DNA of 64,000 nucleotides from Streptacidiphilus jiangxiensis (GCF_900109465.1 NZ_FOAZ01000003.1:248001-312000); one strand, 5' to 3'; positions 1-9,092 are shown, counted from the stretch's first letter. Translations and numbers: made by a program. Notes: a model not told the origin generated them from the letters alone.

Positions 1-261
1 CGCGAGCTCGTCGCCCGCTGCGGACTCGGGGACCTGCGCAGCCACGCCCGCACCTGGACGATGCTGCGCGGCACGACGATGCCCTGCGTGCGCCTCGAAC
101 TCGGCTACCTCACCCACGCCGGGGACACGGCCCGGCTCCGCTCCGCGGAGGTGCGCGCCCAGATGGTCGAGGCGATCGCGGTGGCCGTCCAACGGGTCTA
201 CCTCCCCCCGGAGGACGACGCCCCGACGGGCGTGCTGCACCTGCCACTGACGCACGCGTAG
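1..261 (+). CDS. N-acetylmuramoyl-L-alanine amidase, C-terminal part (5' end outside window)
   Basis: The open frame runs in from the left edge and ends at TAG 259-261, giving the last 86 residues. The segment reading PCVRLELGYLTH followed by GDTARL matches the end of zinc-dependent Amidase_3 enzymes, where the Glu of the xRxExGYLTN-like motif is catalytic. Such enzymes cut the bond between MurNAc and the stem peptide during cell-wall remodelling. The zinc ligands and any signal peptide or binding domain lie upstream of the window. An amidase next to the par locus is common in Streptomyces. It is convergent with the acetyltransferase gene, with a parS-containing palindrome between them. The family call rests on this C-terminal motif only. 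Confidence 0.75.
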   Translation, partial: RELVARCGLGDLRSHARTWTMLRGTTMPCVRLELGYLTHAGDTARLRSAEVRAQMVEAIAVAVQRVYLPPEDDAPTGVLHLPLTHA

Positions 262-272
262 GGACACCGGGA

Positions 273-320
273 TTCCATGATCATTAACTGTTCCACGTGA
301 AGCAGTTAATGATCATGGAA
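273..320. promoter_or_regulatory. parS: parS-like site inside a perfect 18-bp-arm palindrome (also a two-way terminator candidate)
   Basis: Arms 273-290 and 303-320 are exact reverse complements and enclose the 12-base centre 291-302. The centre of the whole dyad reads GTTCCACGTGAAGC, 12 of 14 matches to the known Streptomyces parS GTTTCACGTGAAAC. It lies between two convergent genes, so the hairpin could end both transcripts while the same DNA binds ParB. A sister palindrome lies at 3452-3493. That this is a ParB site is inferred from the match and its place beside parAB. Confidence 0.8.
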
Positions 321-342
321 GGGTCTCGCAACGGGGTGGGCC

Positions 343-960
343 TCACAGCGGCCGCAGCGAGGGCTCCTTCTGCACGGCGCCCAGCAGCCGTTCGAGGGCG
401 ACCTCCATCTCGCCCTTCCACGACAGCGCCGAGCGCACCTCCAGCCGCAGCCGCGGATAGCGGTGGTGCGGTCGGACGGTCTTGAAACCGACCGAGAGCA
501 GATGGTCGGCCGGCAGCACGCAGTGCGCGTCCTCGGCCTTCGCGTCGCCGAACGCCTCGATCGCCTTGAAGCCCCGCCGCACCAGATCCTTCGCCACCGC
601 CTGGACCAAGGTCCGACCGATCCCCTGCCCCTGATAACCCGGCAGCACCCGAGAGGTCATCAACTGCACCGCGTCCGAGGAGATCGGGCTCGTCGGGAAC
701 GCCAGCGCGCGCGGCACGTAGGCGGGCGGCGCGTACAGCACGAACCCCACCGGGACGTCGTCGACATAGGCGATACGCCCGCAGGAGCCCCACTCCAGGA
801 GCACGGCGGAGATCCAGGACTCCTTCTCCAGCTCCGGCCGCCCCTCCTTGATGGCGGCCTCCCCGCTGACCGGGTCCAGCTCCCAGAAGACGCAGGCCCG
901 GCACGGCAGCGGAAGATCCGCGAGCGAGTCCAGCGTCAGCGGTACCAACCTGCGTCCCAT
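343..960 (-). CDS. GNAT family N-acetyltransferase
   Basis: A 205-residue protein with the acetyl-CoA pyrophosphate-binding loop QGQGIG at about residues 110-115, inside the usual LPGYQGQGIGRTL context, which defines GNAT motif A. An N-terminal CxxC (Cys20, Cys23) followed by VFWEL is typical of the actinobacterial branch found beside parB. The acceptor is unknown. The gene follows parB on the same strand, but a strong hairpin at 974-1003 separates them, so it is probably transcribed on its own. ATG at 960 is the first good start. Confidence 0.85.
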   Translation of the reverse strand: MGRRLVPLTLDSLADLPLPCRACVFWELDPVSGEAAIKEGRPELEKESWISAVLLEWGSCGRIAYVDDVPVGFVLYAPPAYVPRALAFPTSPISSDAVQLMTSRVLPGYQGQGIGRTLVQAVAKDLVRRGFKAIEAFGDAKAEDAHCVLPADHLLSVGFKTVRPHHRYPRLRLEVRSALSWKGEMEVALERLLGAVQKEPSLRPL

Positions 961-973
961 GCTTCCAACGATA

Positions 974-1003
974 AAGCCCCCGCGTTCGCGAACGCGGGGG
1001 CTT
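974..1003 (-). terminator. Terminator downstream of parB
   Basis: A perfect palindrome with 15-bp arms (974-988, 989-1003) rich in CCCCC/GGGGG. On the minus strand the stem is followed by CTTTAT, fitting the end of the parAB transcript. Confidence 0.8.
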
Positions 1004-1025
1004 CGACGTGTGGCCGGTGCGGGGC

Positions 1026-2117
1026 CTACTCCTCGATCGGCTCGGACTCGACGTCCTCACCGAGAATCCCCTGACGCAACCGCTCACCCTCGCCCGGCGC
1101 GAACGAACCGAGAATGCGGTCGAGGTCGTCGACGGAGGCGAACTCCACGACGATCTTGCCGCGGTCCTTCCCCATCTCGACCTTGACCCGGGTGTCGAAC
1201 CGGTCCGAGAGCCGGTTGGCCAGACTCGCGAACGCCGGGGAGACCCGACGACCCGCACGCGGAGCCGGTGCCTTGCGGGGCTTCCCGTTCTCCTTGGCGA
1301 GCAGAGTGGCGATCTCCTCCAGATTGCGGACCGAGAGACCCTCCGGGGAGATCCGGGCCGCCAGCGCCTCGCGCTGCTCGTCGTCGTCCACGGCGAGCAG
1401 GACCCGGGCGTGGCCCGCGGAGAACTCTCCGGCCGCCAGGCGCCGCTGCATGAACGGGGAGAGCTTGAGCAGCCGCACCGTGTTGCTCACGTGGGCGCGC
1501 GAGCGGCCGATCCGGTCCGCCAGCTCACCCTGGGAGCAGGAGAAGTCGTACATCAGCTGCTCGTACGCGGCCGCCTCTTCGAGCGGGTTCAGCTGGGCGC
1601 GGTGCAGGTTCTCCAGCAGCGCGTCGAGCAGCATCTTGTCGTCGTCGGTGGCGCGGACGATCGCCGGGATGGCGTCGAGCCCCGCCTCCTTGCTCGCCCG
1701 CAGTCGCCGCTCGCCCATGATGAGCTCGTAGCGCTCCGGACCGAGCTGGCGGACCACGATCGGCTGGAGCAGGCCGACCTCCTTGATGGAGGTGACCAGT
1801 TCGGCGAGCGCTTCGTCGTCGAAGACCTTGCGCGGCTGGTTGGGGTTCGGCGTGATCGTGTGGACCGGCAGCTCGGCGAAGTACGCGCCCTCCACCGGCT
1901 TGAGGTCCAGACCGGCCGCCGGCTCGGTCTCCACCGTACGCACCGGGATGGACGCGGCGCCGCCGACGCCGCTCAGCCCGGCCACCTTGACGGCCGCGAT
2001 GCCGCGCTCGGGGTTGACGACCGTGGGCGCGGCGGGGCCGGGGGAACCGACCGGTGAGGCAGCGGCCGGGATCAGTGCTCCGAGACCACGACCAAGACCT
2101 CTACGACGCTCGCTCAC
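1026..2117 (-). CDS. parB: Chromosome partitioning protein ParB
   Basis: A 363-residue ParB. It starts SERRRGLGRGLGALIP, the N-terminal box that in this family contacts ParA. The ParB/Srx CTPase core has GERRLRA at about 135-141 and ENLHR at 169-173 (the CTP-binding patches). A helix-turn-helix follows at about 195-217 for parS recognition, then a C-terminal dimerisation domain. The start is GTG at 2117, preceded by GGAGGGG; this GTG overlaps the parA stop as GTGA, so translation is coupled. A longer frame runs upstream into parA but is only read-through. ParB loads on parS and slides, forming the segregation complex used during sporulation septation. Confidence 0.96.
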   Translation of the reverse strand: MSERRRGLGRGLGALIPAAASPVGSPGPAAPTVVNPERGIAAVKVAGLSGVGGAASIPVRTVETEPAAGLDLKPVEGAYFAELPVHTITPNPNQPRKVFDDEALAELVTSIKEVGLLQPIVVRQLGPERYELIMGERRLRASKEAGLDAIPAIVRATDDDKMLLDALLENLHRAQLNPLEEAAAYEQLMYDFSCSQGELADRIGRSRAHVSNTVRLLKLSPFMQRRLAAGEFSAGHARVLLAVDDDEQREALAARISPEGLSVRNLEEIATLLAKENGKPRKAPAPRAGRRVSPAFASLANRLSDRFDTRVKVEMGKDRGKIVVEFASVDDLDRILGSFAPGEGERLRQGILGEDVESEPIEE

Positions 2118-3202
2118 CGGTTCCCCTCCATCGTGCTGTGCTGGTCGATCATGCGCGGCTGCTGAGCATAGACGCCCGTCGCGGCACCGGTGGCATAGCC
2201 GGCCTCGGCGGCCACGGCCTCCGCCTCCGCGTTGCGCAGGGCGATCTCCCGGGCAGCCTCCAGGTAGGAGAGCGCACCGCTGGAACCCGGGTCGTAGGTG
2301 AGCACCGTCTGCCCGTAGCTGGGCGCCTCGGAGACCCGGACCGACCGCGGGATGCTGGTGCGCAGCACCTCCGAGGTGAAGTGGTTCCGCACCTCCTCGG
2401 CGACCTGGGAGGCCAGCCGGGTGCGCGCATCGTACATCGTGAGCAGGATCGTGGAGACGTGCAGATCCGGGTTGAGGTGCGCGCGGACGAGGTCCACGTT
2501 GCGCAGCAGCTGCCCAAGGCCCTCCAGCGCGTAGTACTCGCACTGGATCGGGATCAGCACCTCGCGCCCGGCGACCATCGCGTTGACCGTCAGCAGGCCG
2601 AGCGAGGGCGGGCAGTCGATCAGAATGTAGTCGAGTGGCTGCTCGTACGCGGCGATGGCGCGCTGCAGCCGGCTCTCGCGGGCGACGAGCGAGACGAGCT
2701 CGATCTCGGCACCGGCCAGGTCGATAGTGGCGGGGCAGCAGAACAGGCCCTCCACGTCGATCACCGGCTGCACGACGTCGGCCAGCGGCTTGCCCTCGAC
2801 GAGGACGTCGTAGATGGAGGGCACCTCGGCGTGGTGGTCGATGCCGAGGGCGGTGGAGGCGTTGCCCTGCGGGTCGAGGTCGATCACCAGCACGCGGGCG
2901 CCGTGCAGCGCGAGCGAGGCGGCCAGGTTGACCGTTGTGGTGGTCTTGCCGACGCCGCCCTTCTGGTTGGCGACGACCATGACCCGGGTCTGCGCGGGGC
3001 GCGGCAGAGGATCTCCGACGCGCGCCATCGCGGTGACGGCGGCCTGCGCGGCGCGCGCGATCGGAGTGTCGTCGGCGAGCGGCGGGGTGTCGGAGTCCTG
3101 CATGTCCGCCAGTGTTTCATGCACCCCGGTGGGTTGGACAACGGGCGCGGGCAGCCGGGGCCCGGGCAGCGGCTCTACGACGACGGGATGGTCGAAAGAC
3201 AT
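2114..3202 (-). CDS. parA: Chromosome partitioning ATPase ParA (Soj family)
   Basis: A 362-residue ParA with the deviant Walker A KGGVGKTT at residues 81-88, then VLVIDLDPQGNAST and the Walker B-like YILIDCPPSLG. These define the MinD/ParA ATPases that bind DNA non-specifically and move ParB-parS complexes. The chosen ATG (3202) has AGGGGGG about 8 bases upstream. An in-frame GTG at 3400 would add 66 Arg-rich residues but has no ribosome-binding site; ATG at Met34 is another candidate. The N-terminal 70 residues before the ATPase fold are variable in Streptomyces. It forms an operon with parB (4-base overlap). Confidence 0.93.
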   Translation of the reverse strand: MSFDHPVVVEPLPGPRLPAPVVQPTGVHETLADMQDSDTPPLADDTPIARAAQAAVTAMARVGDPLPRPAQTRVMVVANQKGGVGKTTTTVNLAASLALHGARVLVIDLDPQGNASTALGIDHHAEVPSIYDVLVEGKPLADVVQPVIDVEGLFCCPATIDLAGAEIELVSLVARESRLQRAIAAYEQPLDYILIDCPPSLGLLTVNAMVAGREVLIPIQCEYYALEGLGQLLRNVDLVRAHLNPDLHVSTILLTMYDARTRLASQVAEEVRNHFTSEVLRTSIPRSVRVSEAPSYGQTVLTYDPGSSGALSYLEAAREIALRNAEAEAVAAEAGYATGAATGVYAQQPRMIDQHSTMEGNR

Positions 3203-3451
3203 GCGTGCGCCCCCCTGGGTCTCCGGGCTGTCGCCAGCATTTTCGCGCAGCTCACGGGAGACGGGGGGAAGTTGGGGACGATCGAGACCCCTGGGCGCCC
3301 CATCTTCACTCGGATGACGGGCGGGACGAGTGCGCTGGGCGGCCTCACGGCTACGGCTGAGGATGCCGGAGAGCAAGGAGCGACGTTTCACGAGCACCAC
3401 GATGCCCGTTTTTGTGCCTTATCTGACGGTTCGACACTCCGGCACATAAAA

Positions 3452-3493
3452 CAAGATCACTAACTGCTCCACGTGAAGCAGTTAGTGATCTTG
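3452..3493. promoter_or_regulatory. parS: Second parS-like palindrome, upstream of parA
   Basis: Arms 3452-3468 and 3477-3493 are exact reverse complements. The core 3465-3480 reads TGCTCCACGTGAAGCA, 11 of 14 to consensus parS. Across the inner 36 bases it differs from the site at 273-320 at only three positions; two of these are the two sides of one base pair (T-A becomes C-G), so the dyad is conserved as a dyad. It lies between rsmG and parA on the minus strand and may end the rsmG transcript as well as bind ParB. Confidence 0.8.
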
Positions 3494-3512
3494 AAAGCGT
3501 GAGGGTCGACCC

Positions 3513-4253
3513 TTACCGGTTGCGGCGGTTCCGCGACGCACGGACCGCCTTGGCGCGACGCGCCGCCGCCTTCACCCCGCCCGGGCTCTCGCCCGCCTTC
3601 ACCCGCACCACATGCGTCGGCGTCGAGACGACCTCAGCCCCGACCACCTCCACCGACCACGCCTCCGCGCCCAGCTTCTGCAGCGCGGCCCGGTGCTCGG
3701 CCACCTCCTGCTCCGCCGAGTCGCCCTTCAGGGCCAGCATCTGCCCGTACGGGCGCAGCAGCGGCAGGCCCCAGCCGGCCAGCCGGTCCAGCGGCGCCAC
3801 CGCCCGCGCCGTCACCACGTCGACCTGCACCTTGCCGACCATCTCCTCCGCCCGGCCGCGGATCACCGTCACGTTCTCCAGGCGCAGCTCCCGCACGACC
3901 TCCTCCAGGAAGTTCGTCCGTCGCAGCAACGGCTCCAGCAGCGTGATCTGCACGTCGGGACGGGCCAGCGCCACCGGGATGCCCGGCAGCCCCGCACCCG
4001 AACCCACGTCGCACAGCGACAGCGGAGACGGCCTCTCCGGCAGCGCCTCACCCAGCACCGCGCAGTTGAGGATGTGCCGCTCCCACAGCCGCGGCACCTC
4101 GCGCGGACCGATCAGGCCGCGCTTCACACCGGCGTCCGCGAGCATCTCCGCGTAGCGCACGGCCAGCGGCAGCCGGTCACCGAAGAGATCAGCGGCGACA
4201 GCCGGGGTCTCCCCGAGCTCCGTCGAAAACTCCTCCGGCTGGTCCTCGACCAC
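3513..4253 (-). CDS. rsmG: 16S rRNA (guanine-N7) methyltransferase RsmG
   Basis: A 246-residue GidB/RsmG enzyme. The SAM-binding motif [13 protein letters not shown] sits at about 81-93, preceded by the family signature [15 protein letters not shown] at about 47-60. The family methylates N7 of G527 in 16S rRNA; loss gives low-level streptomycin resistance and altered antibiotic production in streptomycetes. GTG at 4253 is chosen because GGGAG lies about 8 bases upstream; the open frame extends further but those codons read Gln/Asn/Ser-rich leader sequence. The Arg-rich C-terminus (SRNRRNR) is usual in actinobacteria. Between jag and parA, as in other Streptomyces. Confidence 0.94.
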   Translation of the reverse strand: MVEDQPEEFSTELGETPAVAADLFGDRLPLAVRYAEMLADAGVKRGLIGPREVPRLWERHILNCAVLGEALPERPSPLSLCDVGSGAGLPGIPVALARPDVQITLLEPLLRRTNFLEEVVRELRLENVTVIRGRAEEMVGKVQVDVVTARAVAPLDRLAGWGLPLLRPYGQMLALKGDSAEQEVAEHRAALQKLGAEAWSVEVVGAEVVSTPTHVVRVKAGESPGGVKAAARRAKAVRASRNRRNR

Positions 4254-4281
4254 GCCGCACCACTCCCTCTGCTCGCAGCTG

Positions 4282-4307
4282 CTGTTGCTGTTGCTGTTGA
4301 ACTGTTG
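4282..4307. repeat. CTGTTG short tandem repeat in the jag-rsmG gap
   Basis: Three perfect CTGTTG units (4282-4299) and a fourth after two bases (4302-4307). In this GC-rich genome such a run is unusual. It lies in the rsmG leader, just upstream of its ribosome-binding site. No function is evident; it may vary in copy number between strains. Confidence 0.6.
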
Positions 4308-4395
4308 GCTCTCAAAAACCGGCAACGGCCCCGCCCACGGCACGCGACGACGCGCTCCGCGGACGGGGCCGGACGAACCTCGAATCCGAACCCGC

Positions 4396-4917
4396 TCAGG
4401 CGGGCAGGACGACCACCCGACGCTGGGGCTCCTCGCCCTCCGACTCGCTGCGCAGCCCCGCCGCCGCCACGGCGTCGTGGACCACCTTGCGCTCGAACGG
4501 CGTCATCGCCCGCAGCCGCACCGGCTCGCCGGACTCCTTCACGTCCTTCGCCGCCTGCGCGCCCAGCTCCGCCAGCTCCGCCCGCTTGCCGGCACGGAAG
4601 CCGGCAATGTCCAGCATCAACCGGCTGCGCTCCCCGGTCTCCCGGTGCACCGCCAGACGGGTCAGCTCCTGCAGGGCCTCCAGCACCTCGCCGTCCTGGC
4701 CCACCAGGCGCTGCAGCGTACGCGTCGCACCCGGAGCCTCACCGACGATCGACACCGAGGCGCGGTCGCCCTCGACGTCCATGTCGATGTCGCCGTCCAG
4801 GTCGGCGATGTCGAGCAGCGCCTCCAGGTAGTCCGCCGCGATCTCGCCCTCCTGCTCCAGGTTGGCCAGCAGCTCGCTCTTGGACGTGCCCTCGGGGGCC
4901 ACGGTGCCGTCCGTCAC
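4396..4917 (-). CDS. jag: Jag/KhpB-type RNA-binding protein (KH and R3H domains)
   Basis: A 173-residue protein with a KH-like segment containing [12 protein letters not shown] at about 72-83 and a C-terminal R3H domain with [13 protein letters not shown] at about 136-148. The Arg and the spaced His of R3H bind single-stranded nucleic acid. Jag/KhpB proteins lie beside yidC across Gram-positive bacteria and act as RNA chaperones linked to cell-wall growth. GTG at 4917 has AAGGAG 9 bases upstream. Only 49 bases separate it from yidC, so the two are probably co-transcribed. Confidence 0.93.
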   Translation of the reverse strand: MTDGTVAPEGTSKSELLANLEQEGEIAADYLEALLDIADLDGDIDMDVEGDRASVSIVGEAPGATRTLQRLVGQDGEVLEALQELTRLAVHRETGERSRLMLDIAGFRAGKRAELAELGAQAAKDVKESGEPVRLRAMTPFERKVVHDAVAAAGLRSESEGEEPQRRVVVLPA

Positions 4918-4966
4918 AGGATCGACTCCTTCGGTGAATCAGATGGAGGAGAGGGAAGGGAGAGAC

Positions 4967-6031
4967 TCAGGACTTCTTCTTCGGCGACTGACCGCCGCCC
5001 TGGTTGCGGTTGCCACCGCCACCGGTCGTGGCCCGGCCGCGCGACGGAGCGGTCTTCGTACCGCCGCCCTGCTGGCCGCCGCCACCCGAGGTGCGCTGCG
5101 ACTTGGTCTGGCGCTTCGGCTGCTGGCGCACCGGCGCCGGCTCCGGCACCGCGTCCTCGACCGGCTTGTCCGAGCTCTTGACCAGCGAGGCCAGGCCCTT
5201 GATCTCGGTGCCGTCGGCGTTGAGCTTGCCGGCCGCCTTCAGGCGCGCCTGGCGCTCCTTCCAGGCGATGGAGCCCGGGGTCGGGTTGTTCCGGATGATC
5301 ACCAGCTGCTGACCGAGGGTCCAGATGTTCGTGGTGAACATGTAGATCAGGACACCGATCGGCATGGCCGGGCCGGTGAAGACGTAGATCAGCGGCAGGA
5401 AGTACATCATCATGCGCTGCTGCTGCATGTACGGCGTCTTGACCGTGAGGTCGACGTTCTTCGTCATGATCTGCCGCGTGGTCATGAACTGCGTGACACA
5501 CATCAGCGCGATGAAGATGGCGGCGACGATCCGGACGCTCGTGATGTCCGTCGAGTAGAACGTGCCCGAGATCGGCGCCCCGAAGATGTGGGCGTTCTTG
5601 GCGCTGTTGACCTGCGCCTGGGTGAAGATGCCGACCTTGTGGCCCTCGGAGATCAGCCGGAGCACACCGTAGAGGGCGCCACCGATCGGGATCTGGATGA
5701 GCATCGGCAGGCAGCTCGCGGCAGGGTTGGTGCCGGCCTCCCGATAGAGCTTCATCATCTCTTCGGACTGGCGCTGCCGGTCGTTCTTGTGCTTCTCCTG
5801 GATGACCTTCATCTTCGGCTGAAGCGCCTGCATCGTCCGCATGGACTTGATCTGCTTGGTGAAGATCGGGATCATCGCCGCACGGACGACGAGCACCAGC
5901 AGGACGATGGAAAGCCCCCACGCCCAGCCGCTGTCCGGGTTGAACACCTTGCTGAACATGCCGTGGAAGCAGACGAGGACCGCTGAGACCACGTAATACA
6001 GCGGACTCAGGATCGTGTCGTAGAACTGCAC
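4967..6031 (-). CDS. yidC: Membrane protein insertase YidC
   Basis: A 354-residue Oxa1/YidC protein. The N-terminal hydrophobic helix (about 10-28) is followed by the cytoplasmic loop with MQALQPKMKVIQEKHKNDRQ and the segment GTNPAASCLPMLIQIP, the family core containing transmembrane helix 2; further helices follow around residues 110-240. The C-terminus is a basic Gly/Gln/Lys-rich tail from about 290, which in the family contacts ribosomes. There is no lipobox, unlike Bacillus SpoIIIJ. It works with YidD, encoded three bases upstream, and SecYEG or alone to insert membrane proteins. Confidence 0.96.
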   Translation of the reverse strand: MQFYDTILSPLYYVVSAVLVCFHGMFSKVFNPDSGWAWGLSIVLLVLVVRAAMIPIFTKQIKSMRTMQALQPKMKVIQEKHKNDRQRQSEEMMKLYREAGTNPAASCLPMLIQIPIGGALYGVLRLISEGHKVGIFTQAQVNSAKNAHIFGAPISGTFYSTDITSVRIVAAIFIALMCVTQFMTTRQIMTKNVDLTVKTPYMQQQRMMMYFLPLIYVFTGPAMPIGVLIYMFTTNIWTLGQQLVIIRNNPTPGSIAWKERQARLKAAGKLNADGTEIKGLASLVKSSDKPVEDAVPEPAPVRQQPKRQTKSQRTSGGGGQQGGGTKTAPSRGRATTGGGGNRNQGGGQSPKKKS

Positions 6032-6034
6032 CGG

Positions 6035-6361
6035 TCAGACTCCTTGGGCAGTGGTCGGGGGGGCCGGCTTGCGAAACCGCCGGTACCAGACCGGGTGCTT
6101 TCGTTCCGGGACGTAGTCGAAGCCGCCGGGGCTCCACGGGTTGCACCGCAGAATCCGCCAGGCGGTGAGGACGGTGCCCTTGATCGCACCGTGGACCTTG
6201 ATGGCCTCGAAGCCGTAGCGCGAGCAGGACGGGTGGTAGCGACACACCGGTCCCAGCATGGGGCTGATGGTCCACTGGTAGAGCTTGATCAGCCCCAGCA
6301 GCAGGTACTTGCCGGCGAAGAGGCCGACCAAGCCGACCACCACCCACAGCAGGTACGTCAC
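6035..6361 (-). CDS. yidD: Membrane protein insertion efficiency factor YidD
   Basis: A 108-residue YidD. One N-terminal membrane-associated helix (about 4-27) is followed by the family block [15 protein letters not shown] with Cys40 and Cys46, then RILRCNPW (Cys73) and GGFDYVP. YidD helps YidC-dependent insertion. The start is GTG 6361, overlapping the rnpA stop as GTGA, so translation is coupled. Confidence 0.96.
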   Translation of the reverse strand: MTYLLWVVVGLVGLFAGKYLLLGLIKLYQWTISPMLGPVCRYHPSCSRYGFEAIKVHGAIKGTVLTAWRILRCNPWSPGGFDYVPERKHPVWYRRFRKPAPPTTAQGV

Positions 6362-6756
6362 TGCCCTGCTCCCGTCGGCGATGAGGCGCTCAGTTTGCGC
6401 AGCGCGGAGTCCAGATCGCGTGCCAGGTCCGTGTACTGCGCCTCGGCGGCCGAGGGCAGCGCACGTACCACTATCAGGCTACCTGCGGGCAGGCTGCCGA
6501 TCCGCTCGGCCACCAGATGGCGGAGCCGCCGCTTGACGCGGTTACGGACCACCGCCACACCGACGGCCTTACTGACAACAAAACCCGCACGCGCCGGGAG
6601 AAAGTTCCCCCCGGCGCCATGCGGGTTTGCAGGCTCCGCGGTCGTGCCACCCGTGTACAGGTGCACGACCAGCAGCGGACGGCCGACTCTCCGGCCCCGC
6701 CGCACCGCGGTCGCGAAGTCCTCGCGCCGCCTCAGCCGAGATTCGGAGGGCAGCAC
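6358..6756 (-). CDS. rnpA: Ribonuclease P protein component
   Basis: A 132-residue RnpA carrying the RNR motif RNRVKRRLR at about 71-79, which contacts the catalytic RNA and pre-tRNA leader. The N-terminus [20 protein letters not shown] is the usual substrate-binding beginning. There is an insertion (about 36-54, Gly/Pro/Asn-rich) before the FVVSK strand, as in other actinobacteria. GTG start. It is the second gene after rpmH in the conserved rpmH-rnpA-yidD-yidC-jag-rsmG order. Confidence 0.96.
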   Translation of the reverse strand: MLPSESRLRRREDFATAVRRGRRVGRPLLVVHLYTGGTTAEPANPHGAGGNFLPARAGFVVSKAVGVAVVRNRVKRRLRHLVAERIGSLPAGSLIVVRALPSAAEAQYTDLARDLDSALRKLSASSPTGAGQ

Positions 6757-6785
6757 GACCTACAACCTCTACTTCAGGCGGTAGG

Positions 6786-6923
6786 TCAGGCGGACAGGCT
6801 CGAGCGGCCCTTGCCGCGACGGGCGGCGAGGATCGCACGGCCGGCACGCGTACGCATGCGCAGGCGGAAGCCGTGCGTCTTCGCGCGACGGCGGTTGTTC
6901 GGCTGGAAGGTGCGCTTGCTCAC
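6786..6923 (-). CDS. rpmH: 50S ribosomal protein L34
   Basis: A 45-residue L34 starting [19 protein letters not shown] and ending [10 protein letters not shown], essentially the universal sequence. GTG start at 6923 with GGAG 8 bases upstream. It is the first gene of the leftward operon that runs through rnpA and yidD towards jag and rsmG; a candidate promoter lies at 7099-7128. Confidence 0.97.
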   Translation of the reverse strand: MSKRTFQPNNRRRAKTHGFRLRMRTRAGRAILAARRGKGRSSLSA

Positions 6924-7098
6924 GGGAAAACTCCAGGTCAATCGAAGGGGTCGCCGACCCGTCCTTGGCCGTCACCGTGCGTCCGCGCGATCCCCATAAC
7001 CCGTTCGATACGGTGATCCACGACGCCCAGAGCTGCGCGCCTCATTTGCGGAGACTCCGCGGGCATGCGGCAGCGGCCATCGACAACTCGACCTCGTT

Positions 7099-7128
7099 AC
7101 GGTACGCGGAACGGCACCGACGGGTCAA
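7099..7128 (-). promoter_or_regulatory. Candidate rpmH promoter (SigA/HrdB type)
   Basis: On the minus strand TTGACC (7128-7123), 18-base spacer, TACCGT (7104-7099). The rpmH leader would be about 170 bases, typical for rpmH in actinobacteria. The same TACCGT -10 with an 18-base spacer appears in the divergent dnaA promoter candidate. Confidence 0.5.
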
Positions 7129-7204
7129 ACCAGACCCGGAGCGGCGCCGATCGGGTCTGCGCCCGGGCCCGCCAGGACGGCCCCGTGACACGTTTCCCAC
7201 ACCC

Positions 7205-7213
7205 TGTGGACAA
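7205..7213. promoter_or_regulatory. DnaA box in the dnaA promoter region
   Basis: TGTGGACAA is a perfect inverse match to the Streptomyces DnaA box TTGTCCACA. Just upstream is the weaker TTTCCCACA. The box lies immediately before the candidate -35 of dnaA, the position expected for autoregulation, which is known for Streptomyces dnaA. Confidence 0.8.
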
Positions 7214-7217
7214 CAAC

Positions 7218-7247
7218 TTGAACGAGGGTGCGTCCCCCGCCTACCGT
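7218..7247 (+). promoter_or_regulatory. Candidate dnaA promoter
   Basis: TTGAAC (7218-7223), 18-base spacer, TACCGT (7242-7247), about 50 bases before the GTG start. The rest of the 372-base rpmH-dnaA gap shows no gene. Confidence 0.45.
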
Positions 7248-7295
7248 TGACAGACTTTTCCATGGAACTCCTGCCCCCAGTGAAGGCGTGCACCA

Positions 7296-9071
7296 GTGGC
7301 TGACCCAACAAACGATCTCGCCGCCGCATGGGCGCGAGTCGTCGAGCGACTGGCGAACGACCCGGCGGTCGAGTCCATGGACAAGAAGTGGGTGCAGCGC
7401 ACCCACCCCATGGGCATGATGGCCCACACCGCCCTGCTCGCCGCCCCCAACGAGTACGCCAAGGGCGTCCTCGAGGGCCGGCTCGTGCAGCAGATCACCG
7501 AGATGCTCGGCCAGGAGTTCCAGCGCCAGGTCCTGATCGCCGTCGTCGTCGACGCCAGCGCCGGGACCCTCGCCCCGCCGGCCCCCCAGCCCGCACCGGC
7601 GCCGCAACCGCAGAGCTACCAGCCGCAGGCACCGCAGCCCCCGCAGGCACCGGCCCAGCACGGCTACGGCTACGCCCAGCCCTTCGCTGAGCCCTACCCC
7701 GGCGCCCCCGGCGGCCAGCCCGGCTACCCGGCCGAGCAGCCCGCCTACCGCGACGAGTGGGCCGTGCCACAGCTCCCCGTGCAACTGCCGCCGCCGGCGC
7801 AGCCGGAGAACGGCCCCCAGCAGCACCAGTCGCATCTGCAGCACCAGCCGCCCCAGGGGCCGCACGGCCCGCTGCCGGCCCTGCCCGACGCCCCCGGCTC
7901 CGAGATCGCCCCGCGGCCCGAGCACCCCACCGAGACCTCGACCCAGCTGCCCGCCGTCCCCGGCACGCCCCCGCTGCCGCGCCCCGGTACCGGGTCCAGC
8001 GGCAGCAGCCCGCTGCCCGTCGGCGGCGGCAAGGACGAACCGGCCGCACGGCTGAACCCCAAGTACCTCTTCGACACCTTCGTCATCGGCTCCAGCAACC
8101 GCTTCGCCCACGCGGCCGCGGTCGCCGTGGCCGAGAGCCCGGCCAAGGCCTACAACCCGCTCTTCATCTACGGCGAGTCCGGCCTCGGCAAGACGCACCT
8201 GCTGCACGCCATCGGCCACTACGCCCGCAGCCTCTACCCGGGCACCCGGGTGCGGTACGTGAGCTCCGAGGAGTTCACCAACGAGTTCATCAACTCGATC
8301 CGCGACGACAAGGGCGACGGCTTCCGGCAGCGCTACCGGGACATGGACATCCTGCTGGTCGACGACATCCAGTTCCTGCAGAACAAGGAGTCGACGCAGG
8401 AGGAGTTCTTCCACACCTTCAACACGCTGCACAACGCCAACAAGCAGATCGTGATCTCCTCCGACCGGCCGCCCAAGCAGCTGGTCACGCTGGAGGACCG
8501 GCTGCGCAACCGGTTCGAGTGGGGCCTGACCACCGACGTCCAGCCGCCCGAGCTGGAGACCCGCATCGCGATCCTGCGCAAGAAGGCCATCCAGGAGCAG
8601 CTGAACGCGCCGGCCGAGGTGCTGGAGTTCATCGCCTCCAAGATCTCGCGCAACATCCGCGAGCTGGAGGGCGCGCTGATCCGCGTCACCGCCTTCGCCA
8701 GCCTCAATCGGGCACCGGTGGACCTGCAGCTGGCCGAGATCGTCCTCAAGGACCTGGTCCCGGGTGGCGAGGAGGACGGGCCGGAGATCACCGTCGGCGT
8801 CATCATGCAGCAGACCGCCGCCTACTTCGGCCTCAGCGTGGACGACCTGTGCGGCTCCTCGCGCAGCCGGGTCCTGGTGACGGCGCGCCAGATCGCCATG
8901 TACCTGTGCCGGGAGCTGACGGACCTGTCGCTGCCGAAGATCGGTGCCGCGTTCGGCGGCCGCGACCACACCACCGTCATGCACGCGGACCGCAAGATCC
9001 GCACGATGATGGCGGAGCGCCGGGCCATCTACAACCAGGTGACCGAGCTGACCAACCGCATCAAGAGCTGA
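7296..9071 (+). CDS. dnaA: Chromosomal replication initiator DnaA
   Basis: A 591-residue DnaA. Domain I spans about 1-88. A very long Pro/Gln/Ala-rich linker (domain II, about 90-245) is characteristic of Streptomyces and explains the length above the 450-500 usual elsewhere. Domain III has Walker A GESGLGKT at 293-300 and Walker B LLVDDIQF at about 353-360. Domain IV ends with the DnaA-box-binding signature [10 protein letters not shown] at 554-563. GTG start at 7296, with weak GAAGG upstream. It binds boxes in the adjacent oriC, opens the duplex and loads the helicase; the upstream box at 7205 suggests self-control. Confidence 0.98.
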   Translation: MADPTNDLAAAWARVVERLANDPAVESMDKKWVQRTHPMGMMAHTALLAAPNEYAKGVLEGRLVQQITEMLGQEFQRQVLIAVVVDASAGTLAPPAPQPAPAPQPQSYQPQAPQPPQAPAQHGYGYAQPFAEPYPGAPGGQPGYPAEQPAYRDEWAVPQLPVQLPPPAQPENGPQQHQSHLQHQPPQGPHGPLPALPDAPGSEIAPRPEHPTETSTQLPAVPGTPPLPRPGTGSSGSSPLPVGGGKDEPAARLNPKYLFDTFVIGSSNRFAHAAAVAVAESPAKAYNPLFIYGESGLGKTHLLHAIGHYARSLYPGTRVRYVSSEEFTNEFINSIRDDKGDGFRQRYRDMDILLVDDIQFLQNKESTQEEFFHTFNTLHNANKQIVISSDRPPKQLVTLEDRLRNRFEWGLTTDVQPPELETRIAILRKKAIQEQLNAPAEVLEFIASKISRNIRELEGALIRVTAFASLNRAPVDLQLAEIVLKDLVPGGEEDGPEITVGVIMQQTAAYFGLSVDDLCGSSRSRVLVTARQIAMYLCRELTDLSLPKIGAAFGGRDHTTVMHADRKIRTMMAERRAIYNQVTELTNRIKS

Positions 9072-9092
9072 CACCGACCTCGGTCGTGTGTG

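Noticed and set aside
3203-3400. Longer ParA start at GTG 3400
   Set aside because: No ribosome-binding site and the extra residues are low-complexity; ATG 3202 has AGGGGGG properly placed.
7205-7213. Extension of oriC to the rpmH-dnaA gap
   Set aside because: Only one perfect box and one weak box, at the promoter; better explained by dnaA autoregulation.
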